A stretch of DNA of 41,222 nt. Source: an uncultured Halieaceae bacterium. Lineage in GTDB: Bacteria; Pseudomonadota; Gammaproteobacteria; Pseudomonadales; Halieaceae. Shown here piece by piece: positions 16,089 through 24,524 of the stretch. The first letter of the stretch is position 1; every line of letters starts with the position of its first letter. Both the position numbers and the translations under genes were made by a program. Location: assembly GCA_913051825.1 (NCBI GenBank), contig CAJXCR010000009.1, positions 1 to 41,222 of the forward strand. The letters are read 5' to 3'. Below the pieces are notes generated by a model, which saw nothing but the letters and a program-made list of their open reading frames with translations, was not told where the DNA came from and made no database searches.

Positions 16089-17399
16089 ATGACGGCATCT
16101 CGATCATTTTCTGCGACTTCTGGCTGGATTACGGTTGCTTTTCTAACGATTGCCTATCTTTTTTCTTTTATCGATCGGTGGATCTTGGGGTTATTGATTG
16201 AACCTATAAAAGCGGACCTCGGTTTAACTGATACGCAGATCGGACTCTTGTTGGGACCAGCTTTTGCGATCTTTTATGCCACGATGGGATTGCCATTGGG
16301 TTGGCTTGCTGATAGACGAAATAGAGTGCGTATTGTCGCGGTAGGTATTGGTTTGTGGTCCATAGCGACTGCTGCCTCGGGTCTGGCGAAAAGCTTTATA
16401 CATCTGTTTATAGCCAGAATGAGTATTGGAGTTGGAGAAGCTACGCTCAGTCCCTGCGCAATGTCGATAATATCAGACAGTTTTCCTCGTGAGAAAAGAT
16501 CCCGTCCGATTGCAGTTTATACCACTGCACTTTCGTTGGGTGCTGGATTGGCATCATTGCTTGGAGCTGCTGTACTTACCTGGGCAAAAACGGGTGGGGA
16601 TATTATCTTTCCACTGTTAGGCCCATTAGCTCCTTGGCAGGCCACATTCATTGTCGTGGGTCTTCCTGGATTACTACTAGCATTAGTCTTTATGTTCTTG
16701 CGTGAGCCTCCAAGGGCTCAGGTGACGAGCGTGCTAACAGAGAACAATATTTGGGATATGATTCGTTATGTTTCGCTTCGTTGGCGTCTCTATGGATCCT
16801 TTGTAAGCGCATTTTCTTTCATGGTGCTTGTTGCTTACAGTCATGGTTGGTGTGCAGTGTTGTTCAGTCGCACCTGGGGTTGGGATCCAGCATATTATGC
16901 GACGATAAATGGTTTTATCATGATTTTATTTGGTCCTGCTGCTGTGCTATCTGCCGGCTGGATATCTGATCGATGGTTGGCAGCAGGCAAGAGTGACGCG
17001 CCGTTGCGTATTGCGTTGATGGGAGTTTTGGTAATAGTTGTAACAGGTGTGCTTGCGCCTTTAATGCCTAATCCGTATGTCTCGATAGGCGTATTTGCTT
17101 TAAACACCATGGGTATTGGTGTTACTTCTGCGATGGGAGTTAATGCACTTCTAAGCATTTCTCCAGGTCATATTAGGGCACAGATTGTAGCTTTTTATTA
17201 TATGTGTATAAGTCTTGCGGGGCTGCTGTTGGGACCAACTTCGGTAGCTTTTTTCACGGATAATATTTTTGGAGAGGAGAATATTCGTTACTCATTAGCG
17301 CTGGTTCCTTTGATATACGGCCTGCCCATTTTGCTGCTGTCTCGTGCTATTCTTAGGAACTATTCGCTAGGAATGGAAGAGCATCGCGAGTTAGTTTGA
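16089..17399 (+). CDS. MFS transporter (spinster-like/ACS-type), copy 1
   Basis: A 436-residue, 12-helix major facilitator carrier. It shows F-I-D-R in helix 1, the loop 2-3 motif G-W-L-A-D-R-R-N-R, and G-V-G-E-A in helix 4. GAGG with 8-base spacing supports ATG at 16089; a GTG at 16068 would overlap the VOC stop. It is a paralogue of the carrier at 24525-25862, which has D-R-H-I, G-W-L-A-D-Q-Y-N-R and the same G-V-G-E-A. Its substrate is unknown; by position it would move the compound handled by the VOC, hydrolase and hydratase-like genes. Confidence 0.92.
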   Translation: MTASRSFSATSGWITVAFLTIAYLFSFIDRWILGLLIEPIKADLGLTDTQIGLLLGPAFAIFYATMGLPLGWLADRRNRVRIVAVGIGLWSIATAASGLAKSFIHLFIARMSIGVGEATLSPCAMSIISDSFPREKRSRPIAVYTTALSLGAGLASLLGAAVLTWAKTGGDIIFPLLGPLAPWQATFIVVGLPGLLLALVFMFLREPPRAQVTSVLTENNIWDMIRYVSLRWRLYGSFVSAFSFMVLVAYSHGWCAVLFSRTWGWDPAYYATINGFIMILFGPAAVLSAGWISDRWLAAGKSDAPLRIALMGVLVIVVTGVLAPLMPNPYVSIGVFALNTMGIGVTSAMGVNALLSISPGHIRAQIVAFYYMCISLAGLLLGPTSVAFFTDNIFGEENIRYSLALVPLIYGLPILLLSRAILRNYSLGMEEHRELV

Positions 17400-17400
17400 G

Positions 17401-18198
17401 ATGAACCGTTTAACAAGAACGTATCTTTCTTCAAAAGACACGAAAACGCATGTGCGTTGTTGGTCCTCGTTACTCGATGAGCGACCGACTTTGATTTGCT
17501 TTCCTCCAGTTCCCTATACGGGAATCTTCTTCGATACTTTTGCTAAGCAGATGGAGTGTGAGGTATTGTGCCCCGACCTCCCAGGATATGGCCAATCAGA
17601 TTTTTTATCTAGTGATCCTACTATTGAGAATTATGTAGAACGTCTGAATGTTTGTTTGAATCAGGCAGATGAACCACCTAAATATCTTTTAGGTTTTCAC
17701 TCAGGGGCATTAGTGGCGGTAGAAATGGCGCTGAAATATCCAGACCTAGTTGCGGGGCTGATTCTTATAGATGTCCCTTTATTTTCCGAGGATCAGCGAA
17801 TTACACTAAAGACTACGTTAACAACACCACCAGATTATGCGAATAACAGGGAAAAATTGTCTCAGCTTTGGGAAACTCAGGTATTAGAGCGAATGGGTGT
17901 AATACCTTATGAACGGGCACTTGATTTATATTTAGATTTTATTAGTGCTGGGGAGCGTGTCAATCATGGATTTCATGCAGCGACTTCTTACGTGGGAGAG
18001 AAGAAATTTTCCCAGTTGACACATCCTACAAAAATTATTGCCACTAACTCATCGCTCCGCGATGGCACACTTCGCGCCGCGGGCTTGGTTTCAGGAGGCT
18101 TGCTAGAAGAGCTTCCCGAGATAACTGCTCCAGCGTTTGAGCTTGGTGCAAAGTCTATCGCAAAAATTACCGCACAATTTATGCAAAGAGCATCATAA
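17401..18198 (+). CDS. Alpha/beta-hydrolase-fold protein without the Ser nucleophile
   Basis: A 265-residue alpha/beta hydrolase fold protein: D-L-P-G-Y-G-Q-S-D near residues 59-67, the nucleophile elbow L-L-G-F-H-S-G-A at 96-103, and L-I-L-I-D-V-P at the following strand. The elbow places His100 where the Ser of G-x-S-x-G should be, with Ser101 one position late. At the C-terminus, where G-H-F is expected, I read A-P-A-F, so the catalytic His also seems lost. It begins one base after the MFS stop. It may act by a different mechanism or bind a ligand without hydrolysis. Confidence 0.83.
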   Translation: MNRLTRTYLSSKDTKTHVRCWSSLLDERPTLICFPPVPYTGIFFDTFAKQMECEVLCPDLPGYGQSDFLSSDPTIENYVERLNVCLNQADEPPKYLLGFHSGALVAVEMALKYPDLVAGLILIDVPLFSEDQRITLKTTLTTPPDYANNREKLSQLWETQVLERMGVIPYERALDLYLDFISAGERVNHGFHAATSYVGEKKFSQLTHPTKIIATNSSLRDGTLRAAGLVSGGLLEELPEITAPAFELGAKSIAKITAQFMQRAS

Positions 18199-18278
18199 GA
18201 GGGCAAAAAAAAAGAGCATACAACCCACACGATTATCTCATATGATAATTGATTAATTGGATATCAGGCACGATTAAA

Positions 18279-20489
18279 ATGACAACAAAAGTGCGGTCAA
18301 AGTATTCAGTTTGTACTATATGTGATATTGGCTGTCAGTTGAGAGGTATAGAAAAAGACGGTCATGTAAGTCGCATAATGGCTCACGATAATCCTCTTTT
18401 ATCCAAAAATATTTGTTATAAAGGCACTGCCGCGCCTCATATTCATAATCATGTAGATCGTTTGCGCGTGCCTCTAAAACGAGTAGGAGAAAGGGGAGAA
18501 GACTGCTGGGAGGAAATTTCCTATAAGCAAGCAATGAATGAAATCGCCGAACGACTTAAGGCAGTCATTGATCGTTACGGTGCTGAAGGGATTGCTGTTT
18601 CTACTTCGGGCTGGAATACCCAAACAACACATAGCATGGACCGTCGCTTCATGAATCTGATAGGCGCGCCTAATTGGATAAGTGGTGTCGCTTTGTGTGC
18701 TGGTAATACTGCCGCGGTCAATCGTCTAACCTACGGTTGGTTTCCAATGCCAGATTTCGGTAATACCAACTGTATCGTCCTTTTTGGACACAACCCTAGG
18801 AAGCACTCATGGACACCTATTTATAACGCCATAAAATCCGCAAGGGCTCGTGGAGCAAAAATCATCGTCCTAGATCCAAGAGTTTCAGATCAGGCGCAGA
18901 ACGCTGACCTTCATTTGCGGCTGAGAGCTGGAACTGATGCAGCCATGTGCCTTGGCTGGCTAAATGTGATTATTAATGAGCAGCTCTATGATGCTGATTT
19001 TGTCTCTCGCTGGTGCCTTGGGTTTGATGAGCTTTCTCAGCGCGTTAACGAATACCCTTTAGAGCGCGTCGAGCAAATTACTGGAGTTGATCGTTCTCTC
19101 ATCGCTCAGGCTGCGCGCGCCTACGCCAGTTCTGATGGTGCCGTGATACCGTGGACTCCAATTACTGACCAGCAAATTTCATCAACCTCAGCAATTCGTC
19201 TCCATTCAATTCTTCGAGCGGTCACAGGTAATCTTGATGTGGTTGGAGGTGAGCTATTAAGTGGCTTTAGCCAAAGTTATATTCCAGAGAGCGAGCTTGC
19301 ATTGCATGAAATGTTGTCAGAAGAACAGAAAAGTAAACAATTAGGTTATAAGGATCATCCAGTATTTACCTATCGTGTTGCTGAAATGCTCAAAGAATCC
19401 ACTGACAAGGTTTGGGGCTATCCCTATGCTGATTTAGTCATGGGTTGTCATATGGCCAACCCAACCAATGTATTCAGGGCAATGGCGACTGCAAATCCCT
19501 ATCCAGTAAAAGCACTCATAACGCTAGGCAACAATACATTGATGAGTTATGCCAACCAGCATCAAATTATGCAAGGCTTGATGAATCAGGATCTGATAGT
19601 GGCGCATGAGATTTTTATGACACCGACAGCAATGTTGGCTGACTATGTTCTACCTGGGGATGTTTTTACTGAACGAAATCATGTGGCGGACACATGGAGT
19701 TGGAGCAATAGGTTGATGCTGTCGCAGAAGATTGTCGAGCCGCCGGAGCAGGCTTCGAGTACTTTTCAGTTTTGGACTGATCTAGGTAGACGTATGGGAT
19801 TAGAAGAATATTTTTCTTGGGATACTATAGAAGAGATGCTTGATTATCGCTTGTCCCGTTCAAAGCGAACTTTTTCAGACTTCGAGAAACAAAGGTACAT
19901 GGAATTGCCTCCACCAAAGTTTCGCAAATACCGTAAGAATGGATTTGCGACTCCATCCGGAAAAGTAGAGCTTTACTCTACTATTCTTGCTGACTTAGAT
20001 TTTGATCCTTTACCTTACTACCGAGAAGGTCCTAGGCCCACAAAAGAGTATCCTTACACCGTGTTCACTGGTGTTCGTGAAGATCCTTTCTTTCAAACAG
20101 GCCAGCGTAATATCCGGGTTCTTAGAGATCGTTGTCCAGTACCCAAGCTATTTTTGCATCCAATTGATGCAAAGCGGGAAGATGTTAGTGAAGATGATTG
20201 GGTGTGCTTGGAGACTAGTTCAGGAAGAGTTACAGCGCAAATATCGGTACAAGAATCGATGAGAGAGGGTCATGTCCGAGTTCCGCATGGATGGTGGTAT
20301 CCCGAGACGAGAGGAGAAGAAAAACTCGCCGGTGCATTTATTTCAAGCGATGCAGTTTTGTGTTCTGACGATGATGAATTTCTGGACCTCGAACAGGGGG
20401 TGCCGCACTTTAAAGGTTTTCCAGGACGAATCTTTAAAGTGACTCCGCCGGTGATCTCGAGAACCTCTAAAGTGCTTGAAAAAAAATGA
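18279..20489 (+). CDS. Acetylene-hydratase-like molybdopterin/tungstopterin enzyme
   Basis: A DMSO-reductase-superfamily protein of 736 residues. Fe4S4 ligands are Cys12, Cys15, Cys19 and Cys46 (C-x2-C-x3-C-x26-C). Asp16 follows Cys15 directly, as the catalytic Asp13 does in Pelobacter acetylenicus acetylene hydratase. Cys140 in A-L-C-A-G-N-T-A aligns with the tungsten ligand Cys141 there. The stretches N-V-I-I-N-E-Q-L-Y-D and W-C-x-G-F-x-E-L also agree with that enzyme as I remember it. There is no Tat signal, so it is cytoplasmic. ATG 18279 is preferred; a TTG at 18249 would add ten residues. A hydratase or hydroxyl transfer on an unsaturated or aromatic substrate is inferred. Confidence 0.88.
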   Translation: MTTKVRSKYSVCTICDIGCQLRGIEKDGHVSRIMAHDNPLLSKNICYKGTAAPHIHNHVDRLRVPLKRVGERGEDCWEEISYKQAMNEIAERLKAVIDRYGAEGIAVSTSGWNTQTTHSMDRRFMNLIGAPNWISGVALCAGNTAAVNRLTYGWFPMPDFGNTNCIVLFGHNPRKHSWTPIYNAIKSARARGAKIIVLDPRVSDQAQNADLHLRLRAGTDAAMCLGWLNVIINEQLYDADFVSRWCLGFDELSQRVNEYPLERVEQITGVDRSLIAQAARAYASSDGAVIPWTPITDQQISSTSAIRLHSILRAVTGNLDVVGGELLSGFSQSYIPESELALHEMLSEEQKSKQLGYKDHPVFTYRVAEMLKESTDKVWGYPYADLVMGCHMANPTNVFRAMATANPYPVKALITLGNNTLMSYANQHQIMQGLMNQDLIVAHEIFMTPTAMLADYVLPGDVFTERNHVADTWSWSNRLMLSQKIVEPPEQASSTFQFWTDLGRRMGLEEYFSWDTIEEMLDYRLSRSKRTFSDFEKQRYMELPPPKFRKYRKNGFATPSGKVELYSTILADLDFDPLPYYREGPRPTKEYPYTVFTGVREDPFFQTGQRNIRVLRDRCPVPKLFLHPIDAKREDVSEDDWVCLETSSGRVTAQISVQESMREGHVRVPHGWWYPETRGEEKLAGAFISSDAVLCSDDDEFLDLEQGVPHFKGFPGRIFKVTPPVISRTSKVLEKK

Positions 20490-20668
20490 CCCAGCGTAGC
20501 ATCTTCCATCAATTTAAGATCGAGATGAAGGTGAGACTACAAGCAATTTTGGCGAGATGGCTTTTCTTGAAGGAAGAAACTTTTATGACCCGTCTGGTTA
20601 AAAAGTTGCTTAGATTTGATCGAATTCCAAGTAATAATGATCCTGACTTGAAGCATCCAGATCCATAG
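20486..20668 (+). CDS. Small basic protein of 60 residues, possible
   Basis: The ATG overlaps the TGA of the hydratase-like gene as ATGA, an arrangement that favours translational coupling. The product is basic, with an amphipathic stretch (M-K-V-R-L-Q-A-I-L-A-R-W-L-F) and a Pro/Asp-rich tail. I know no family. A chance frame is quite possible at this length. Confidence 0.4.
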   Translation: MTQRSIFHQFKIEMKVRLQAILARWLFLKEETFMTRLVKKLLRFDRIPSNNDPDLKHPDP

Positions 20669-20769
20669 TGTACCGGAGATGGGAGTTCTACAGATGACTT
20701 GCAATCTGCTTTCTTATGCCTTTCTTAACGGGTTGATGGTCGCAGGAGATCACGGAGGCGGTTGTAGCT

Positions 20770-21327
20770 CTATTTGAAAGGGCAATATTCTTCTTTCTCC
20801 ACCAAGTCGAAGGCGAAAAGAAATTTCGCGATACCAGTTAGAATAGATCCTACGAAACCTAGTTCGATGATCTCAGCATCGCAAAAATGTTCTTGTAGCC
20901 TAGAGTAGAGAGGTGGATCAAGGATTCCATTCGGATTGGACATCGAAAGGCGTTCTGCTAAATCCATTACTGCTAGGTCAGTTTTGGTGAATAGATCAAG
21001 GTTTGGATCTTCAAAGCTTTCTATCTGTTCTGGAGAGAGTCCAGAATCTAGAGCATCTCTTCGATTTCCTTGATTGCAAAATTTGCATCCGTGTAGTGTT
21101 GAAAGCTTCAGTCGTAAAAGTTGCTTATAGCGATTTTTAACTTTGCCTGATCGAAAAACCTGTCCATAAAATTCTTCTATATACCATCGATAAAGTTCGG
21201 GATGCTTCGCGAATACTTCAAAAAAAGTGCCATCGCCCCTAAGTAACATCGACTTATCCCACGCAGCACGGATATCATCCGGTAAGTTGTCAGATTTAAC
21301 TCGAGACAGAAGAGGTTTTGGTTTCAT
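20770..21327 (-). CDS. Carboxymuconolactone decarboxylase (CMD)/AhpD-like protein
   Basis: A 185-residue all-helical CMD-family protein. It has P-E-L-Y-R-W-Y, then L-L-R-L-K-L-S and the redox-type motif H-G-C-K-F-C-N-Q-G-N with Cys81 and Cys84. In AhpD-type proteins a His follows the second Cys after three residues; here it is Asn88, so the proton relay is altered. Such proteins act as alkylhydroperoxidases or lactone decarboxylases. It sits 10 bases after the stop of the MFS gene on the same strand and faces the hydratase-like operon convergently. Confidence 0.85.
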   Translation of the reverse strand: MKPKPLLSRVKSDNLPDDIRAAWDKSMLLRGDGTFFEVFAKHPELYRWYIEEFYGQVFRSGKVKNRYKQLLRLKLSTLHGCKFCNQGNRRDALDSGLSPEQIESFEDPNLDLFTKTDLAVMDLAERLSMSNPNGILDPPLYSRLQEHFCDAEIIELGFVGSILTGIAKFLFAFDLVEKEEYCPFK

Positions 21328-21337
21328 TTAATCGGAT

Positions 21338-22597
21338 TTACACCATGGATTTTAATCTTTCATCGCGATAGCGACCCAAGAAAAGTAGTGCCAGAGAACA
21401 AATGATGAACGCCCACATTGAATATTGAAGGGCAATATCATAACTGCCCTCGTTTTTGAAAACCGATCCGAAAACTGCAGGGCCGAAACCAGCACCAAGA
21501 CCAAAAATAGCATATAGGGTCCCGTAAATTCTAGCGTAACTTTTAATTCCAAAATATTTCGAAACAAAGTAAGCCAGAAGGTCATATTCGACACCTGCAG
21601 CGATACCAAGGAGTACGATTGCCAATACCATTTGCGTGTAGCTTGGTGTGACTGCTCCAAATAAGTACATTGAAATTGCTGGCATGATTAATAAGGCGCA
21701 GGCTAGGGCCGGTGCCCAGACCAGATCAAGTAGATAGCCTGCGACTGCTCGACCAACATAGACAGAGTAGCCCAAAAAACTTGCTAAAATAATAGCATCT
21801 GATCGTTGGAAGCCTTTTGAATCAAGCATCGTTTCCAAGTTTGGTATCGGTCCGCCAATGGCGAATGAAAGAGGGAGGAACACGATACACAAGAGCCAAA
21901 ATCGCCAGTCAGCAATCGCTTGCCTAAAAGTAAAACCGTATTGCGCAATGGTACCTCCTTTCTCCATCGTAAATTCCGTCAAACCTTTTGCTCGTTCTTC
22001 TACCTTGGGGTCATCGACATCTCGAAAATTGAACCAAGCTATTGGAAACGCGATTACCAGAGGCAACAAACCCACTCCCATGTAAGCTATCCGCCATCCA
22101 TATGCATCAATTAAATAGGCAGAGAATATTTTAGCTGCAGCTCCCCCGATCCCAGTTCCCACTAGAGCAATTCCTAATGCAAAGCCTCTTTTGTGCTGAA
22201 ACCAACGAGAGATGGCTTTTGTAAAAGTAATTGGTAATGTTCCCGCGCCTAGCAGGGCAAGTAGTCCCCAAAGTAGAAGATAAATCGTGGTAGATCCGTT
22301 ATTCAGAGAGAACAGCATCATTCCGAATGAGAATAGGATCATTGAGGTGAGTGCTACTCGCCGAACTCCGAATCGATCCGATAGGTAGCCTGCTAAAGGA
22401 GCTCCTACGACGGTAACAACACAGAACGGCACCAATCCAAACATAATTTGATCTATACCCCATCCGAATTCTGCAGCTAATGGCTTCGCAAAGACTCCGA
22501 TGGTATAGAAGGGAAGTGGAGACATGCCAAGTGAGATACCAAAGGCAGAAGCAAGCACTACCGGCCAGCCGTATTTGAATTCACCAAATGAGTTCAA
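21338..22597 (-). CDS. MFS transporter (OFA/monocarboxylate type)
   Basis: A 419-residue, 12-helix carrier. It has F-G-x-S-L-G-M-S-P in helix 1, G-Y-L-S-D-R-F-G-V-R-R in the loop 2-3 motif, and G-x-G-T-L-P-I-T-F-T-K in helix 4, which suggests the oxalate/formate or monocarboxylate-porter group. The start is TTG at 22597, supported by AGGAG seven bases upstream. It is not close to the two paralogous MFS carriers at 16089 and 24525. A small organic acid product or substrate is a reasonable guess. Confidence 0.9.
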   Translation of the reverse strand: MNSFGEFKYGWPVVLASAFGISLGMSPLPFYTIGVFAKPLAAEFGWGIDQIMFGLVPFCVVTVVGAPLAGYLSDRFGVRRVALTSMILFSFGMMLFSLNNGSTTIYLLLWGLLALLGAGTLPITFTKAISRWFQHKRGFALGIALVGTGIGGAAAKIFSAYLIDAYGWRIAYMGVGLLPLVIAFPIAWFNFRDVDDPKVEERAKGLTEFTMEKGGTIAQYGFTFRQAIADWRFWLLCIVFLPLSFAIGGPIPNLETMLDSKGFQRSDAIILASFLGYSVYVGRAVAGYLLDLVWAPALACALLIMPAISMYLFGAVTPSYTQMVLAIVLLGIAAGVEYDLLAYFVSKYFGIKSYARIYGTLYAIFGLGAGFGPAVFGSVFKNEGSYDIALQYSMWAFIICSLALLFLGRYRDERLKSMV

Positions 22598-22689
22598 TTA
22601 TTTCTCCTATAGCTAAAGAGATAGTATTTTGCCAGGGAGCATACGTGAAGTTATCGAAAATCGATACCAATGCGATAAAGTTGGAAGAA

Positions 22690-23487
22690 TTAAGCACACG
22701 GTTTATTTAGAGATTTTGATAAAAAATCAAAAATGATGTTCAAATATTTGTCGGTGTGAAGATCGGCAAGGTGAAACTTAGCGTCTTTCACCGTGCAAAA
22801 ACTACCGAAGTTAGTTAGTTTTGCGATTTCATCAGAATAACGATTCATAGGGTCGTATTCGCCTGTCACTACCAGTAATGGACATTCTAGCTTAGCCAAT
22901 GCGGGCTTCAAGTCATAATCGAAGATCGCTCGATAGGCTGCAAGAAAATCGTCTGCTTTTAAACAGTCAATACATCCGCGATGAATGAGTTCTTTTGGAA
23001 GTTCAGAAGAATATTTCGCTTTTTCCCAAAACTCCATTAGGTGCGATCCGTCTTCTGCTATTTCGATCGGTTTGTATAGTAATTCCCATAACCTGTTCTT
23101 TTCTTTTCCGTTCCACAATGCCAAACCGTTCGCTATGACGCCTCGAGCCCGTTTCCCTATTCTATACGCGAGATCTACCGCTAACGTCGCACCTGTATGA
23201 TTTCCAAGAATAAAAAAATCTTCAATGCCCATTGCATTAAGCAAAGCAATTTTTGAATGACTATAGCCTTCTACATTTAATTCCGTGGTGCTAGGACCAG
23301 AATCTCCATAACCTAATGTGTCAATGGCAATGACTCTGTATGATTGTGACAGTGCGGGAATGATCTTCAGAAACTCTCGTGATGAATCTGCGGTTTGATG
23401 TAACATCACTAGAGTCACTCCCGAGCCTGCCTCTCGAATGTGATGTGTTCCAAACTTAGTCTCGTATAAAGATCGAGTAATTCGCAA
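22690..23487 (-). CDS. Alpha/beta-hydrolase-fold protein with His at the nucleophile elbow
   Basis: A 265-residue alpha/beta hydrolase fold protein. It has oxyanion-side L-H-Q-T-A, A-I-D-T-L-G-Y-G-D-S-G (54-64), elbow F-I-L-G-N-H-T-G-A (92-100), an acid-type T-G-E-Y-D-P-M and a C-terminal A-K-F-H-L-A where the catalytic His belongs. The elbow puts His97 in the Ser position. The acid and C-terminal His appear retained, unlike the homologue at 17401. The start is TTG at 23487 with no clear ribosome-binding site, 21 bases behind the amidohydrolase. Confidence 0.85.
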   Translation of the reverse strand: MRITRSLYETKFGTHHIREAGSGVTLVMLHQTADSSREFLKIIPALSQSYRVIAIDTLGYGDSGPSTTELNVEGYSHSKIALLNAMGIEDFFILGNHTGATLAVDLAYRIGKRARGVIANGLALWNGKEKNRLWELLYKPIEIAEDGSHLMEFWEKAKYSSELPKELIHRGCIDCLKADDFLAAYRAIFDYDLKPALAKLECPLLVVTGEYDPMNRYSDEIAKLTNFGSFCTVKDAKFHLADLHTDKYLNIIFDFLSKSLNKPCA

Positions 23488-23508
23488 AATAATTAGAACC
23501 CAGTAATT

Positions 23509-24522
23509 TTATATCGCGTAAAGATTTCGCGGATTTGAAATGAGGATATTATCAATAACTTCGGATCCAATAGACTCCTTAGTTCTTAATTTTTCCAGCG
23601 CATCTATTTCGCTCTGCACATCCTCATGACCAAAGTCAGTACCTATTATAAGGTTGTGCGGTGATGACCATTTTAATATATAAGGAAGGTCATTATCTGT
23701 GCGAGTTGTTATAAAAAAGTTTTGATCGGATACAACTGAGTCTTCTCTCAAAATTTCTCCACCGCCAAGCTTATCAAAGCGACGATTCATTTCTCTGATT
23801 AGCATGGGTACCCACATTGCACCAGCTTCTATAAAGCCCCATCGGAGCTTGGGAAAGATGCTGGGAATTTTTTTGTTTAAAAGTCCATTAAATGCACTGA
23901 CAACTGGCAAAACGAACGCCGAATAAAAATCATCACCAAGAGCATCGACGATTTCTTTGTTGCCGTTTCCACTATGGATACATATCGCAAGGTTAAGATC
24001 TTGTGACTTTTCAAACAAGGGAAATAGGCATTCATCATAAATATTGCAGTTAGTCTCTATGCCTCTCAACATGACAGCACTTGCACCGTTAGCGTGTCCA
24101 TAGATAATTTCATCAATTGCCTCATCAATATTTAAGGTCGGTACAGCGACCGCCCATCGCAATCTTTTTCTATGCTGGCGGGTAGCGTTTGCCATAAATC
24201 GATTATATGCCCTGCAGAGAGCAACCTGAATTGCTGTATCAGTCGTAAATGGTGTGACTAAAACGCTGGGGTAAATGATCTGGACATCAACACCAAGATC
24301 ATTCATAAATTTGATACGAGTGTCTGGATCGGTCATTTCTCGGACGGACCACGGCAGATCATCGTTGCCTCTATCTCCCCAAACAAAGTGCCCTCCGATA
24401 GTCCATCCTCTAGTAAATCGGCTTTCGCCTTTGATAAAATCAGGCCGAAAAAGTTTGTCTTTGCCTTCTAGAAAGTCCCATGTGGTTTCTGATTCTATTA
24501 CGTGTGTATCCGCATCAATCAT
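23509..24522 (-). CDS. Amidohydrolase-related (ACMSD-type) metal-dependent hydrolase or decarboxylase
   Basis: A TIM-barrel amidohydrolase-2 protein of 337 residues. Metal-site residues are visible: D-x-H in I-D-A-D-T-H-V at the N-terminus, C-I-H-S-G after strand five, and G-T-D-F-G-H-E-D near the end. The ACMSD-like subgroup includes decarboxylases and hydrolases acting on aromatic or ring-derived acids. AGGAA lies 8-9 bases before the ATG. It lies 2 bases after the MFS gene and upstream of the alpha/beta hydrolase in one minus-strand operon. A step acting on a carboxylated or ring-opened intermediate is inferred. Confidence 0.9.
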   Translation of the reverse strand: MIDADTHVIESETTWDFLEGKDKLFRPDFIKGESRFTRGWTIGGHFVWGDRGNDDLPWSVREMTDPDTRIKFMNDLGVDVQIIYPSVLVTPFTTDTAIQVALCRAYNRFMANATRQHRKRLRWAVAVPTLNIDEAIDEIIYGHANGASAVMLRGIETNCNIYDECLFPLFEKSQDLNLAICIHSGNGNKEIVDALGDDFYSAFVLPVVSAFNGLLNKKIPSIFPKLRWGFIEAGAMWVPMLIREMNRRFDKLGGGEILREDSVVSDQNFFITTRTDNDLPYILKWSSPHNLIIGTDFGHEDVQSEIDALEKLRTKESIGSEVIDNILISNPRNLYAI

Positions 24523-24524
24523 TA

